A stretch of 57,355 nucleotides of DNA, from NCBI GenBank assembly GCA_036397855.1, contig DASWID010000024.1:1-57355 (forward strand), in the 5' to 3' direction. This DNA is from Thermodesulfobacteriota bacterium (lineage in GTDB: Bacteria; Desulfobacterota_D; UBA1144; Nemesobacterales; CSP1-2). Each line of letters begins with the position of its first letter. Positions within the stretch are counted from its first letter, which is position 1. A program made the translations under genes and the position numbers. This document shows, in pieces, positions 43,161 to 53,200 of this stretch. The notes under the pieces are model-generated. The model made no database searches. It had not been told where the DNA came from and worked only from the letters and a program-made list of their open reading frames with translations.

Positions 43161-43267
43161 AAGGATATTATCGGTCAATTTAAACGGGAACGCACCAGTC
43201 CCTGTTCCCCCCACACGGGTAGCTCACCAGCTGGCGGGTTATTGTGCGCATCTTGAACACGCTCAAA
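43161..43267. other. spacer shared with 57160-57234
   Basis: ATCGGTCAATTTAAACGG and a CCCCCCACACGGGTAG segment match the region before the second copy of the two-hairpin element. GCGCATCTTGAACA at 43239-43252 also recurs in inverted form at 50261-50279. Confidence 0.6.
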
Positions 43268-43347
43268 TTTCGGGACAAGAATTTCCCGACTATCCATAAT
43301 AAATGATATTGTCATGAATCACGATAGGCGGGGTTTTCGTACCCCGC
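43268..43347 (+). repeat. double-hairpin repeat (GGGAC/GCGGGG type), copy 1
   Basis: Begins TTCGGGACAAGAATTTCCCG, continues ACTATCCATAATAAATGATA and ends in the hairpin GCGGGGT-TTTCGT-ACCCCGC. Copy 2 follows at 43405, an inverted copy lies at 50181 and a cut-off copy at 57303. Confidence 0.75.
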
Positions 43348-43404
43348 ATGGAGAAAACATTTCGGACGGGATCCTTAAGGTTTCCGCTACATTTACTTCA
43401 AATT

Positions 43405-43482
43405 GCGGGACAAGAATGTCCCGACTATCCATAATAAATAACATTGTCATCAATTACGATAGGCGGGGTTTTCCTACCCCGC
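43405..43482 (+). repeat. double-hairpin repeat, copy 2
   Basis: CGGGACA/TGTCCCG around AGAA, the linker CTATCCATAATAAATAACAT, then GCGGGGT/ACCCCGC around TTTTCC-type loop. It ends six bases before the stop codon of the minus-strand glycosylase gene, so it could form that gene's 3' end. Confidence 0.75.
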
Positions 43483-43488
43483 AGGAAT

Positions 43489-44142
43489 CTACACTGTATG
43501 CGGATCGTATTCCAGAGGGCAACCTTTGCACAGGGCTTTTCTTTTGCAGTGTTCTTTTCCCACCCTTACCAAAAGTGCATGGTACTCGTTAAAGACCTGT
43601 ATATCTTCGGGAAGTGAATCCATCAATAAATCTTGCATTTCTTGATATGAGATCTCTTTCGGAATCATGCTGTGCCTCGAAAGGATTCTGTAAGTATATG
43701 CATCTATCACAAATACCGGTTTCTTTAGCGCGTAGAGTAATATGCTATCTGCTGTTTCAGGCCCAATACCCTTTATCCTTAAAAGCTTTTCTCGGAGTTC
43801 ATGTGTATCCTCATCGAACATCTTATCCAGGTCCCCGTTGTAGGTTTTCTTAACATAACTGATAAAGGCTTTGATCTTAATCGCTTTTTGATTGAAATAC
43901 CCGGACGGGCGGATCAGGTTTGCGAGTTTCTTAGTCGGTATTGAATCCAGCTTCTCAACGGATAGTAAACCCCTTGATTTCAGATTTTCAAAAGCCTTTT
44001 CCACATTTTTCCATGAGGTGTTTTGTGTGAGTATTGCACCTAAGATACATTCAAGTTCGGATTCTGCTGGCCACCAGTTTTGAGGTCCGTAGCGATTGTA
44101 AAGTGAGTTATAAAACTCCTTGATCCTATTAGATACATTCAT
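43489..44142 (-). CDS. endonuclease III/MagIII-like DNA glycosylase
   Basis: A HhH-GPD superfamily enzyme of about 217 residues (ATG at 44142; a TTG 30 codons earlier would add unrelated sequence). The helix-hairpin-helix is LLRIKGIGPETADSILLYA, followed by the catalytic aspartate of VIDAYTYRIL. The lysine of Nth (GVGRKTA) is replaced by glutamate (GIGPETA), as in MagIII-type 3-methyladenine glycosylases, which are not lyases. The C-terminal cluster has only three cysteines (HCKRKALCKGCPLEYDP), so the [4Fe-4S] cluster is probably absent or altered. Role: removal of alkylated bases in base excision repair (inference). Convergent with rplT across repeats. Confidence 0.82.
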   Translation of the reverse strand: MNVSNRIKEFYNSLYNRYGPQNWWPAESELECILGAILTQNTSWKNVEKAFENLKSRGLLSVEKLDSIPTKKLANLIRPSGYFNQKAIKIKAFISYVKKTYNGDLDKMFDEDTHELREKLLRIKGIGPETADSILLYALKKPVFVIDAYTYRILSRHSMIPKEISYQEMQDLLMDSLPEDIQVFNEYHALLVRVGKEHCKRKALCKGCPLEYDPHTV

Positions 44143-44340
44143 TTTTTTAAATTGTAAGAAGCAAGAGTGAATCAGAGTATTTGAAGTTGAATCCAAATCA
44201 CCTATTGATATCTTGATATAAAGTTTAGGCAATATAAATTCTTTTTCAATGGATTTACCCGAAATTATTAGTAATTTTCATCAATATTGATAATAGCATA
44301 ATTAAAAGAACGGGTACAAATATTTGTCGATATTTGTTTG

Positions 44341-44382
44341 TTGACAATTCTGTTTTCTGCTGTTAACTGATTATTGTATAAT
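44341..44382 (+). promoter_or_regulatory. possible promoter of the gcv operon
   Basis: TTGACA at 44341-44346 is a perfect -35 hexamer; the best -10 at normal spacing is poor. TATAAT overlaps the gcvT start codon (44377-44382). No glycine riboswitch structure precedes the gene. Confidence 0.25.
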
Positions 44383-45487
44383 GCAACAAACAGAGCTTTA
44401 TCGATTACATGAACACTTTGGTGCAAAGTTTATTGAATTTGCCGGTTGGGAGATGCCAGTTGAGTATTCAGGAAGCAGAAAAGAGACCATTGCAGTAAGG
44501 ACGTCCGCCGGATTATTTGATGTTAGCCATATGGGTGAAATCGAAATTATTGGAAGGGACTCGGCATCTTTCTGTCAGTGGATGACAACAAACGATATCA
44601 GCAAACTGAAGAATTTTCAGGCTCAATATACCATGCTCTGCAATCATGAAGGTGGCGTGATCGATGATGTGATTATCTATAAATATTCTGATGATTATTT
44701 TCTCATGTGTGTGAATGCGGTAAACACTGCAAAGGATTTTGAATGGATTGGAAGCGTAGAACGAGAATTCAAGGTGGAGGTCTTGAACAAGAGCTTTGAG
44801 TACTCTCAACTGGCTCTTCAAGGTCCCCAATCCCAGAATATAATATTTGATGCATTTGGAGTCAATTTCTGTAATCTAAAAAGATTCTATTTCCTGCAAA
44901 CAAGTTGGAATGATATCGATCTAATGATCGCGAGAACAGGGTATACCGGTGAAGATGGATTTGAAATCTTTATTCCATGGGGAGATGCCACCGAAGTCTG
45001 GGAGGCGATTCTAGATACAAGCAGTGAATATAATATTGTACCCAGTGGTCTAAGCGCGAGAGATATCCTTCGAATTGAAATGGCTTATCCGCTTTATGGT
45101 CATGAGATTAACGAGGATATAAACCCAATCGAATCGGGTCTGAGCAGATATGTGAGAATTGATAAGGGCGATTTTATTGGTAGAAGAGCTCTAGTGCGGG
45201 TTTTAGAGGCTGGGCCTGAAAAAAAATTAATAGGATTTGAGATGATCGACCGCGGCATACCTAGGCAAGGTTACCCGGTATTGAGTGGTGAGGCTGAGTT
45301 GGGTAGTGTTACGAGTGGAACTTTATCCCCAAGTCTTGAGAAGTCCATTGGAATGGCACTGTTGAGCACCAATGCAGTGGTTGGAGAAAACCTTGATATA
45401 GAGATTCGTGGAACAAGAAGAAAATCAAGAATTGTTTCAACCCCTTTTTACACGAACAAACCTATTAAGAAGGAGAAGAAGCTATGA
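44381..45487 (+). CDS. gcvT: glycine cleavage system T protein (aminomethyltransferase)
   Basis: The T protein takes the aminomethyl group from lipoyl-H protein and passes it to tetrahydrofolate, releasing ammonia. The 368 residues have the family opening YRLHEHFGAKFIEFAGWEMPVEYSG, the LFDVSHMGEIEIIG segment (about 46-59), and the folate/active-site block EDGFEIFIPWGDATEVW (about 190-206), with ARDILRIEMAYPLYGHEI containing the conserved acid region. The start ATG is inside a TATAAT sequence and no ribosome site is apparent. The stop overlaps gcvH (ATGA). First gene of gcvT-gcvH-gcvP. Confidence 0.97.
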   Translation: MQQTELYRLHEHFGAKFIEFAGWEMPVEYSGSRKETIAVRTSAGLFDVSHMGEIEIIGRDSASFCQWMTTNDISKLKNFQAQYTMLCNHEGGVIDDVIIYKYSDDYFLMCVNAVNTAKDFEWIGSVEREFKVEVLNKSFEYSQLALQGPQSQNIIFDAFGVNFCNLKRFYFLQTSWNDIDLMIARTGYTGEDGFEIFIPWGDATEVWEAILDTSSEYNIVPSGLSARDILRIEMAYPLYGHEINEDINPIESGLSRYVRIDKGDFIGRRALVRVLEAGPEKKLIGFEMIDRGIPRQGYPVLSGEAELGSVTSGTLSPSLEKSIGMALLSTNAVVGENLDIEIRGTRRKSRIVSTPFYTNKPIKKEKKL

Positions 45488-45879
45488 TTGACATTCCAGA
45501 GGAATTGAAATACACAGATGAGCATGAGTGGGCTAAGATTGAGGACGACTTAGTAGTTATAGGTATAACTGATTATGCACAGGATGCTCTCGGTGAAATC
45601 GTTTATATAGAACTGCCTAGCGAGGGTGATGAAATTACAAAGGGAGATTCGTTTGGTGGCGTTGAATCGACAAAGTCTGTTTCTGACCTTTATGCTCCGG
45701 TCAGTGGTGAGGTTATTGAGGTCAATGAATCTCTGCTTGATTCACCGGAAACCATAAATGAAGATCCGTACGGAGACGGCTGGCTGATAAAGGTGAAGAT
45801 ACACGACTCTGATGAATTCGATGACCTTATGGATAACGAACAATATTCCGAATTTATTGAAAAGGAAACACACAAATAG
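45484..45879 (+). CDS. gcvH: glycine cleavage system H protein
   Basis: The H protein carries the aminomethyl group on lipoyllysine between P, T and L proteins. The 131-residue product has the lipoylation loop SFGGVESTKSVSDLYAPVSG, with the modified lysine at K64. The rest follows the barrel-sandwich fold (YTDEHEWAKIEDDLVVIGITDYAQDALGEIVYIELPSEGDEI). Translationally coupled to gcvT through ATGA; AGGAGAAG forms its ribosome site inside the end of gcvT. gcvP follows after 127 bases. No lipoate synthase or lpd gene is nearby. Confidence 0.97.
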   Translation: MIDIPEELKYTDEHEWAKIEDDLVVIGITDYAQDALGEIVYIELPSEGDEITKGDSFGGVESTKSVSDLYAPVSGEVIEVNESLLDSPETINEDPYGDGWLIKVKIHDSDEFDDLMDNEQYSEFIEKETHK

Positions 45880-46006
45880 GTAATGAGTGTGTCTAAAAAA
45901 TCTTCGTATTCTTTAGGCTAATAATATGAAAACGCTCCGAATAAAATAAGTTTGGTTATTGTTTTATCCGCGATAGATTTATTCAAGCGGCTCAGCGTTA
46001 TTATCG

Positions 46007-48964
46007 ATGAAATATAAGCAAGATGACTTGGCCTATCTTAAGAACGATTCTCCACCGACAGAGTTGGATTCCCATGATTGCTTTTCAAGGAGGCATATCG
46101 GTCCGGACGAGCGAGAGTTACAGGAAATGCTCACGGTTTTGGGAGTAACCTCTTTGGACCAACTGATGGACGAGACGATCCCAATCTCGATCCGTCTAAA
46201 AAATCCTTTGGATTTAACTCCCCCATCAACTGAGCACCTCTACTTGGAAGGGTTGAGGAAGGTAGCTTTAAAGAATAAGGTTTTTAAGTCATTCATCGGA
46301 TTGGGCTATTACGATTGCATAACACCGGGCGTGATTCAGAGGAATATCCTAGAAAATCCCGGTTGGTATACTCAATACACTCCATATCAGGCGGAGATAT
46401 CACAGGGCCGTCTCGAGGCGTTAATTAATTTCCAGACCATGGTAATAGACTTAACGGCGATGGAAATTGCTAATGCCTCCCTCCTTGATGAAGGAACCGC
46501 TGCCGCTGAAGCCATGACGATGCTTTTCAGGATTAGGGAAGCAGGTGAAGTGAGAGGAGGGGCAAATGTGTTCTTTGTTTCGGAACAATGTTTCCCCCAG
46601 ACTATAGACATATTAAGAACCAGGGCTGAGCCTTTAGGGATAAGACTGATTATAGGTGACCACGTGAACTTCGAGTTTGAAGACAGAGCATTCGGAGCCT
46701 TGTTACAATACCCTAACGCAGATGGAGAAATCCTGGATTATTCCAATTTCATTCGCTGCGCCCATGATTCAGGGTCAATGGTCGCTATTGCTGCCGATCT
46801 GCTGTCACTTACACTCGTCAAACCACCAGGAGATATGTGTGCCGATGTTGTTGTAGGATCGACTCAGAGGTTTGGTGTACCTTTGGGCTACGGCGGGCCT
46901 CACGCAGCTTATTTTGCCACCAGGGATAAATATAAACGACAGATCCCTGGCAGAATAATTGGTGCGTCGATCGATAGGCATGGGAATACGGCTTTTAGGA
47001 TGGCGCTGCAAACCCGAGAGCAGCATATAAGAAGGGAAAAGGCCACTTCCAATATTTGTACTGCTCAATCACTCCCTGCAATAATGTCAGGCATGTACGC
47101 CGTTTATCACGGACCAGACGGCTTGAGATCAATTGCAAAAAGGATTCAAAGATTAACAAGGATTCTGGAATTCGAATTAAATAAACTTGGTTACGCTCAG
47201 GCCAATAAATATTATTTCGACACCTTGAAAGTCGACCTTGGTGAATCCTCAAACCGTGTTCGAAAAAAGATCGAGTCACTCGCCAGAAAGGCTCAGATGA
47301 ATTTTAGGTACATAAGCACCAGGTTTATCGGCATATCATTAGACGAAACGGTTAGTCTTGAGGATATAAGGCGGATAGTCAATATATTCGCTAACGCTAG
47401 GGGACCGGAATATCAAGGTTTAGCAGGTATAGGACCTGATGATTCAGGTGAAGTTCTCTATCCTGGTGAATTAACACGGAAGAGCGATTTTTTAACCCAT
47501 CCGGTTTTTAACAGTTACCATTCTGAGACCAAGATGCTCAGATTTATAAAGACTCTGGAGAGTCGAGATCTTTCTCTGACGACATCGATGATACCGCTTG
47601 GGTCCTGTACCATGAAGCTCAACGCAACTGCAGAAATGATACCGATTAGCTGGCCAGAGTTCTCAAGATTGCATCCATTCGTTCCTTTAGACCAGGCCGA
47701 GGGATACGCTGAGATAATTAACGAGCTAGAGAGGTTTTTAAGTGAAATAACGGGACTTCCCGCTGTGTCACTACAGCCTAATTCCGGCGCACAGGGAGAG
47801 TATACTGGTCTCATGGTTATTCGAGCCTATTATCAGGATATAGGCGAGGGGCATCGTAATATCGTCTTAGTACCAGCCTCAGCGCATGGTACTAACCCCG
47901 CCAGTGCGGTTCTTTCAGGCATGAATGTAGTGGTTGTTTCTTGCGATGGAGAGGGCAATATTGATTTTGGGGACTTAAAGAATAAGGCATCCGAACATAG
48001 GGATAACCTGGCCGCTATCATGATCACATATCCGTCAACGCATGGAGTCTTCGAAGAAAGCGTCAGGGACATTTGCTCATTAGTCCACGATAACGGTGGA
48101 CAGGTATATATGGATGGCGCAAACATGAACGCACAGGTGGGACTTACAAGTCCTTCAACAATAGGGGCTGATATCTGTCATTTAAATTTACATAAGACTT
48201 TCAGCATTCCGCACGGAGGTGGAGGGCCTGGAATGGGCCCAATATGCGCAGCCGAGCATTTATCGCCATATCTTCCGGGCCACCCGCTGATACCTGTTGG
48301 GGGTAGGAAATCAATCACTGCAGTAGCTTCCGCCCCTTGGGGGAGTGGAAGTATTCTTCTGATATCTTACGGATACATTAAGATGCTTGGCTCTAAGGGT
48401 GTTACAGACGCGTCCAAGTTTGCGATCTTGAATGCAAATTATCTTAAGTCCAGATTGGAAAGATATTACAGGGTCTTATATGATGGGGCTCATGGAAGGG
48501 TAGCACATGAATTCATATTGGATTTACGACCGTTGAAAATTAGCTTTGGTATTGAAGTCGAAGATGTGGCTAAGAGGTTGATAGATTATGGTTTCCATGC
48601 GCCTACCATATCGTGGCCTGTTCCCGGGACGATGATGATTGAACCGACTGAAAGTGAGGGGAAAGGTGAACTGGATCGCTTTTGTGATGCCCTTATTTCA
48701 ATCTATCAGGAGGCTAAGGAGATATCTGTCGGAATTGCTGACTCTAAGGATAATGTATTAAAGAACTCACCTCATACAGCCGAAGAAGCACTCTCGGATA
48801 AATGGAGCCACCCCTATACCAGAGAGAAGGCTGTCTACCCCCTTCCCTATGTAAAAATCAATAAATTCTGGCCGCCGGTTGGAAGGATTAATAATCCTTA
48901 CGGGGACAAGAATCTTGTATGTACATGCCCGCCAATCGATGCCTACGCTAAAAAGGGTAGTTAA
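46007..48964 (+). CDS. gcvP: glycine dehydrogenase (decarboxylating), single-chain P protein
   Basis: GcvP decarboxylates glycine using PLP and hands the aminomethyl group to H protein. The 985-residue size is the one-polypeptide form, not the split GcvPA/GcvPB type. The N-terminal [17 protein letters not shown] is usual; the PLP lysine is about K730 in [21 protein letters not shown], and the glycine-rich stretch following is intact. [14 protein letters not shown] is the second-half landmark (about 532-545). The stop TAA at 48962-48964 lies in TTAA shared with the stop of the convergent isomerase gene. L protein not in window. Confidence 0.97.
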   Translation: MKYKQDDLAYLKNDSPPTELDSHDCFSRRHIGPDERELQEMLTVLGVTSLDQLMDETIPISIRLKNPLDLTPPSTEHLYLEGLRKVALKNKVFKSFIGLGYYDCITPGVIQRNILENPGWYTQYTPYQAEISQGRLEALINFQTMVIDLTAMEIANASLLDEGTAAAEAMTMLFRIREAGEVRGGANVFFVSEQCFPQTIDILRTRAEPLGIRLIIGDHVNFEFEDRAFGALLQYPNADGEILDYSNFIRCAHDSGSMVAIAADLLSLTLVKPPGDMCADVVVGSTQRFGVPLGYGGPHAAYFATRDKYKRQIPGRIIGASIDRHGNTAFRMALQTREQHIRREKATSNICTAQSLPAIMSGMYAVYHGPDGLRSIAKRIQRLTRILEFELNKLGYAQANKYYFDTLKVDLGESSNRVRKKIESLARKAQMNFRYISTRFIGISLDETVSLEDIRRIVNIFANARGPEYQGLAGIGPDDSGEVLYPGELTRKSDFLTHPVFNSYHSETKMLRFIKTLESRDLSLTTSMIPLGSCTMKLNATAEMIPISWPEFSRLHPFVPLDQAEGYAEIINELERFLSEITGLPAVSLQPNSGAQGEYTGLMVIRAYYQDIGEGHRNIVLVPASAHGTNPASAVLSGMNVVVVSCDGEGNIDFGDLKNKASEHRDNLAAIMITYPSTHGVFEESVRDICSLVHDNGGQVYMDGANMNAQVGLTSPSTIGADICHLNLHKTFSIPHGGGGPGMGPICAAEHLSPYLPGHPLIPVGGRKSITAVASAPWGSGSILLISYGYIKMLGSKGVTDASKFAILNANYLKSRLERYYRVLYDGAHGRVAHEFILDLRPLKISFGIEVEDVAKRLIDYGFHAPTISWPVPGTMMIEPTESEGKGELDRFCDALISIYQEAKEISVGIADSKDNVLKNSPHTAEEALSDKWSHPYTREKAVYPLPYVKINKFWPPVGRINNPYGDKNLVCTCPPIDAYAKKGS

Positions 48965-49932
48965 ATCCTCAGATCAATGTAAGCCGAACTTTTTATTTCA
49001 TCTATCCATGCACTTAGTTCTTGCTCTGCTTTTTCTCGATACAGCTTTTCCTTAATTTCTTCTCTATAGTCGTCAAGATTGCCCTCGTTCGTTTTCTTGT
49101 CCAGAACCTTTACGATATGATAGCCTGCTGGAGACTCGACTGGCCCTGCAATCTGTCCAACAGGAGTCGAATAAGCAGCATTTTCAAGGGATTCGACGAG
49201 GTCTCCCCTCCGGAAGTATCCAAGTTCACCACCTTTAACGGAAGATATCGTGTCGTTAGAATACTCTCCTGCCAATTTTCCAAAGTCTTCTCCTGACTTG
49301 GCTAGTTTTGCAACCTCTTCTGCTCGTTGTTTTGCCTGTTCTTCTCCACCCGCTGCCTCTGGAGTTATTAAGATGTGGGCTACTTTAACCTCATCTATCT
49401 TTTCATCACTTCCATAGTTCGTTTTATAGTATTCTTCAATCTCATCTTCCGTTACCGCTAATTGCCCCTGGAGTTTAGACCCAATCACCTTCTGGCTTAG
49501 TATCTGTAGCCTCCACTGTTCCCTGAACTGTTCTGGTGTAAGGTTTTCCTTAGCCAATACCTCCTTCATTTGATCATCGCTCAGGTTGAATTTGCCTATT
49601 ACGCTCTTGATGGCGTTATCGACTTCACTTTCTGAAACCCTTATTCCTAGCTGCTCCGCTTGTTGTTCTAGTAGCTTTTGCTCTATCATCTGATCTAATA
49701 TAGTTTTTTCTTGTTGAGGGGTAATTTTTGTGTTCTGATTCGGGAGCTTTTCCTCAAATTCGGAAAGTGTAATCACGTCATCGTTTACAACTGCTATAAC
49801 TCCATCTATTACGTCTCTGGCGGAAGATATATTTACAAAGGTCAAGAATAAGAGTATAAAGATACCGACGTATAAAGATGAAAATGCAATTTTTTTCACT
49901 TTTTGTGCTCTCCGGAAACTAATATATACCAT
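48961..49932 (-). CDS. SurA/parvulin-type peptidyl-prolyl isomerase
   Basis: The 323-residue precursor has a signal sequence or anchor ([20 protein letters not shown]), a SurA N-terminal-like helical domain ([18 protein letters not shown], about 41-58, then [16 protein letters not shown]) and one parvulin domain ([34 protein letters not shown] and [11 protein letters not shown], about 180-290). SurA-like proteins chaperone outer-membrane proteins in the periplasm; E. coli SurA has two parvulin domains, this protein only one, as in PrsA/CBF2-like forms. It lies downstream of mfd on the same strand, a recurring neighbourhood, but a ~350-base repeat region separates them. Confidence 0.92.
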   Translation of the reverse strand: MVYISFRRAQKVKKIAFSSLYVGIFILLFLTFVNISSARDVIDGVIAVVNDDVITLSEFEEKLPNQNTKITPQQEKTILDQMIEQKLLEQQAEQLGIRVSESEVDNAIKSVIGKFNLSDDQMKEVLAKENLTPEQFREQWRLQILSQKVIGSKLQGQLAVTEDEIEEYYKTNYGSDEKIDEVKVAHILITPEAAGGEEQAKQRAEEVAKLAKSGEDFGKLAGEYSNDTISSVKGGELGYFRRGDLVESLENAAYSTPVGQIAGPVESPAGYHIVKVLDKKTNEGNLDDYREEIKEKLYREKAEQELSAWIDEIKSSAYIDLRI

Positions 49933-50282
49933 AGAAATATACTATATTCTGCTTAAAATAAATTACTAGATCAAAAAAATTTAAATTGGTTGCCTGAACA
50001 CTAACCTCCATTTAAGATAACATGATACCTTAGAATGGTCTGCTGATAAATAATTCTGGTTACAAATCATTATGGTTTCCAAACCAAATGTTTAATCGAT
50101 GCGGGGTTGGAAAACCCCGCCTATCTTCCTTCGACGATGCTCAGGACAGGTCAGGTCCGCATTCCAAATGCTTTATCCATTCGGGGTTGGAAAACCCCGC
50201 CTATCGTAATTGACGACAATATTTATTATGGATAGTCGGGACATTCATGTCCCGAAATTTGAACATGTTGAAGATGCGCCTA
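49933..50282. repeat. repeat-filled gap: inverted copies of the double-hairpin repeat
   Basis: A partial unit (GCGGGGTTGGAAAACCCCGC, 50101-50120, then CTATC), the CCTTCGACGATGCTCAGGAC segment (50128-50147), and a full inverted unit at 50181-50255 (hairpin CGGGGT..ACCCCG, linker ATTTATTATGGATAG, hairpin CGGGACA/TGTCCCG). The trailing GAACATGTTGAAGATGCGCC repeats 43239-43262 in reverse. No gene. Confidence 0.75.
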
Positions 50283-53200
50283 TTATAAATCAGGGTAACT
50301 TCTCCGGTTTTGCCTCTTTTCAGCATTCATAACGGCGATCAATTCCGTCAGTCTCTTCTTAATTTCTATAAATTGGTTTCCATCGCTACTGATAATCCTC
50401 AACCTGCCGGCTGGCTTAAACCTACTGAGCAGAGGAGATTTTTCACGAAAGTCAATTATTGTATCACCGGGTTTTATCTCCATTTTGCCAATTTGCAGTT
50501 CTTTCATTAATATCTTCAATTCTACTATGTTCAGTAGATTCAAGCTGGGCTCTGGGATTTTCCCAAATCTGTCTCTTAGTTCCTCCTTTATTGAATATAA
50601 TTCATCTTCTGATGAGACTGTTGATAGTTTTTTGTAAAATAACAATCTCTCAGTAGGGTCTTCAATATAATCATCGGGAATAAAGGCTGAGAAATTAAAC
50701 TTGATTTCGGGTTCATATTCCAAAGGTGTTTCTTCCATTTTTAATTTCCTGATCGATTCATCGAGCATCTCAAGATATAGCTCGAGGCCTACGTCGGCGA
50801 TATGGCCCGATTGTTCTGTGCCAAAGATATTTCCGGCACCTCTTATCTCAAGGTCTGACAGAGCAAGTCTATATCCTGAGCCGAGTTCATTGAGTTCGGT
50901 AATTGCCTTGAGGCGTCTCCTGGATTCTGGGGTGAGTGAACCTGTGCTTGGGATCAGAAAATAGGCGAAAGCCTTCTTGTCTGACCTGCCCACCCTTCCC
51001 CTTAGTTGATACAGGTCTGCGAGTCCAAATTTGTGGGAATTATTTATGATCATTGTGTTGGCTCTTTGTATGTCAAGTCCGGATTCAACAATCGCTGTAG
51101 TTACCAGTACATCTATTTCGCCATGAGAAAACTTATCGATACTATCTTCAAGTTGTTTCTCGTGCATCCTTCCATGAGTGACCTCGATTCTAGCCTCCGG
51201 TACAATATTCTTTAATTCTTCGGCAAGATTGAAGATATCCTCTATCCTGTTATGGATAAAGAATATCGAGCCTCCCCGATCGATTTCTTTTAAGATTGCT
51301 TTTCTTATTAAGTTTCGGCTGAATCGAAGTACATATGTCTCGATGGCCTGCCTTCCTTCTGGGGGGGTGTTTATAAGGCTTATGTCCCTGATTCCGGCCA
51401 GCGATAGTTGAAGTGTGCGTGGAATCGGGGTAGCACTCAGCGATAATACGTCTATGCCCTTCTTAATTTTCCTCAGTCTCTCCTTTTGAGAGACTCCAAA
51501 CTTGTGTTCTTCGTCGATTATTAATAGCCCTAGGTCCTTGAATTGAATTTTATTTCCTAGGAGTTTATGGGTTCCGATGATCAAATCGATGTTACCGTCC
51601 TTAAGCCTCTTTAGGATTAATTTTTCCTCCCTTTGAGACTTAAATCTTGATAGCGTCTCTATTATTAAGGGATATTGTTTTAGACGCTCAACTGACGTCA
51701 GATAATGCTGGTAAGCCAGGAGGGTCGTCGGCACAAGGAAGGCAACCTGCTTTCCGTCCATTACCGCCTTGAAGGCAGCTCTTATAGCTACCTCTGTTTT
51801 TCCAAAACCAACATCGCCGCAAATCAGTCTGTCCATCGGCGTTTGCGACTCCATGTCACTCATCACGTCTTCTATAGCGGAGTCCTGGTCTATTGTTTCT
51901 TCGTACGGGAATTCGAACTCGAACTGCTTAAATAGCTTGTCTCTTTTCGAAAACTGAAAACCGCTCTCTGCTTTTCTGACAGCGTAGAGCTCTAGGAGCT
52001 CCTTTGCTATGTTCTCAACCGCTTTTTTAACCCTCCTTATCACCCTTTTCCAGTTTTGATGGCCGAGTTTGTCGATTCGTGGATTCTTTCTCTCACCTAT
52101 GTACCTTTGAACGAGCTTAAGTTTATCTACGGGCACATAGATCTTATCACCTCCTTGGTATTCGCATTGCAGAAAGTCGCCTTCCATGTTGCCGAATCTT
52201 AATCTCTTAAGGCTCCTGTAGATACCGATCCCGAAATCCACATGCACAATGAAATCGCCGGGTTTAAGCTCACTGAATGATGTTAAGAAGGCCGAAGGTA
52301 TGTTCTTTATCTTTCGAGGGCGTATTCTTTTGCTATCCTCGAATATATCTTTTTCTCCGATGATCATTTGATTAGCCGCGGGGAATATAAATCCAGAAGA
52401 AAGGTGGCCAATATGCGTCTCAAAGTTGCTTATCGACCGCCCTCCGAGCGCTTCAATTATCATTTCTCTGCTTACATCGTTGCTAACGATGATATGTGCC
52501 GAGCAGCCCATCTTTTCTGCTTCCAATATCTTATTGGCAAGTGGTTCAAATGGAGAATCGAGATCGTTTTTTTTCTTAATGTTAATAGGTTCAGTATATA
52601 GATTAATGCCATCTGTTTCTTCCTCATTCAGCCATAAGTCTTCGACTTGAATTGTTTGAAATCTTGAGATTTCCTCTCTAAGGCTCTCATTTGTGAGATA
52701 GAGCTCGTCTATGTCCGGTAGAATGTTGTTATTGCCTGGATTTCTGTTGATTCTGAATAATGAGTCAGCATATGAACCAAGGGACTTAAATATGTCATCA
52801 GCCGGATCTAAAATGATCAGCGTTTCTGGGAGAAGGTAGTCAAAGACTGTTCCAAGATTAGGGTAGAATGATGGTAATAGCATGTTGATGCGGGGCAGCC
52901 TTTTACCTCCCTCTATGTCATTTATCAGCGAGATCTTAGTGGAGGCTGGTATCTCATGATCTTTGGCTTTCTTTTTTACATAGCATATCGATCGGCTTAT
53001 AGCCTCCTTGCTCAGAATTAGTTCGCTTGCCGGTAAAATTATGGCACTTTCAGTTTTTTCTATGAGCTTCTGGTCAGACGTTCCGAAATATCTGATAGAG
53101 CTTATTTCATCTCCAAGGAGTTCTAGCCTTATCGGATTGGGGGTTGCGGGCGAAAAAACGTCAATTATCGATCCTCTTGTGCTTATTTCTCCGTCGTTCT

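Noticed and set aside
44143-44232. N-terminal extension of the glycosylase from a TTG
   Set aside because: The added 30 residues do not resemble the family, while the ATG at 44142 begins close to the usual domain start.
44233-44380. Glycine riboswitch before gcvT
   Set aside because: The 148-base leader is AT-rich and shows none of the conserved GGAGAG-type core or tandem aptamers.
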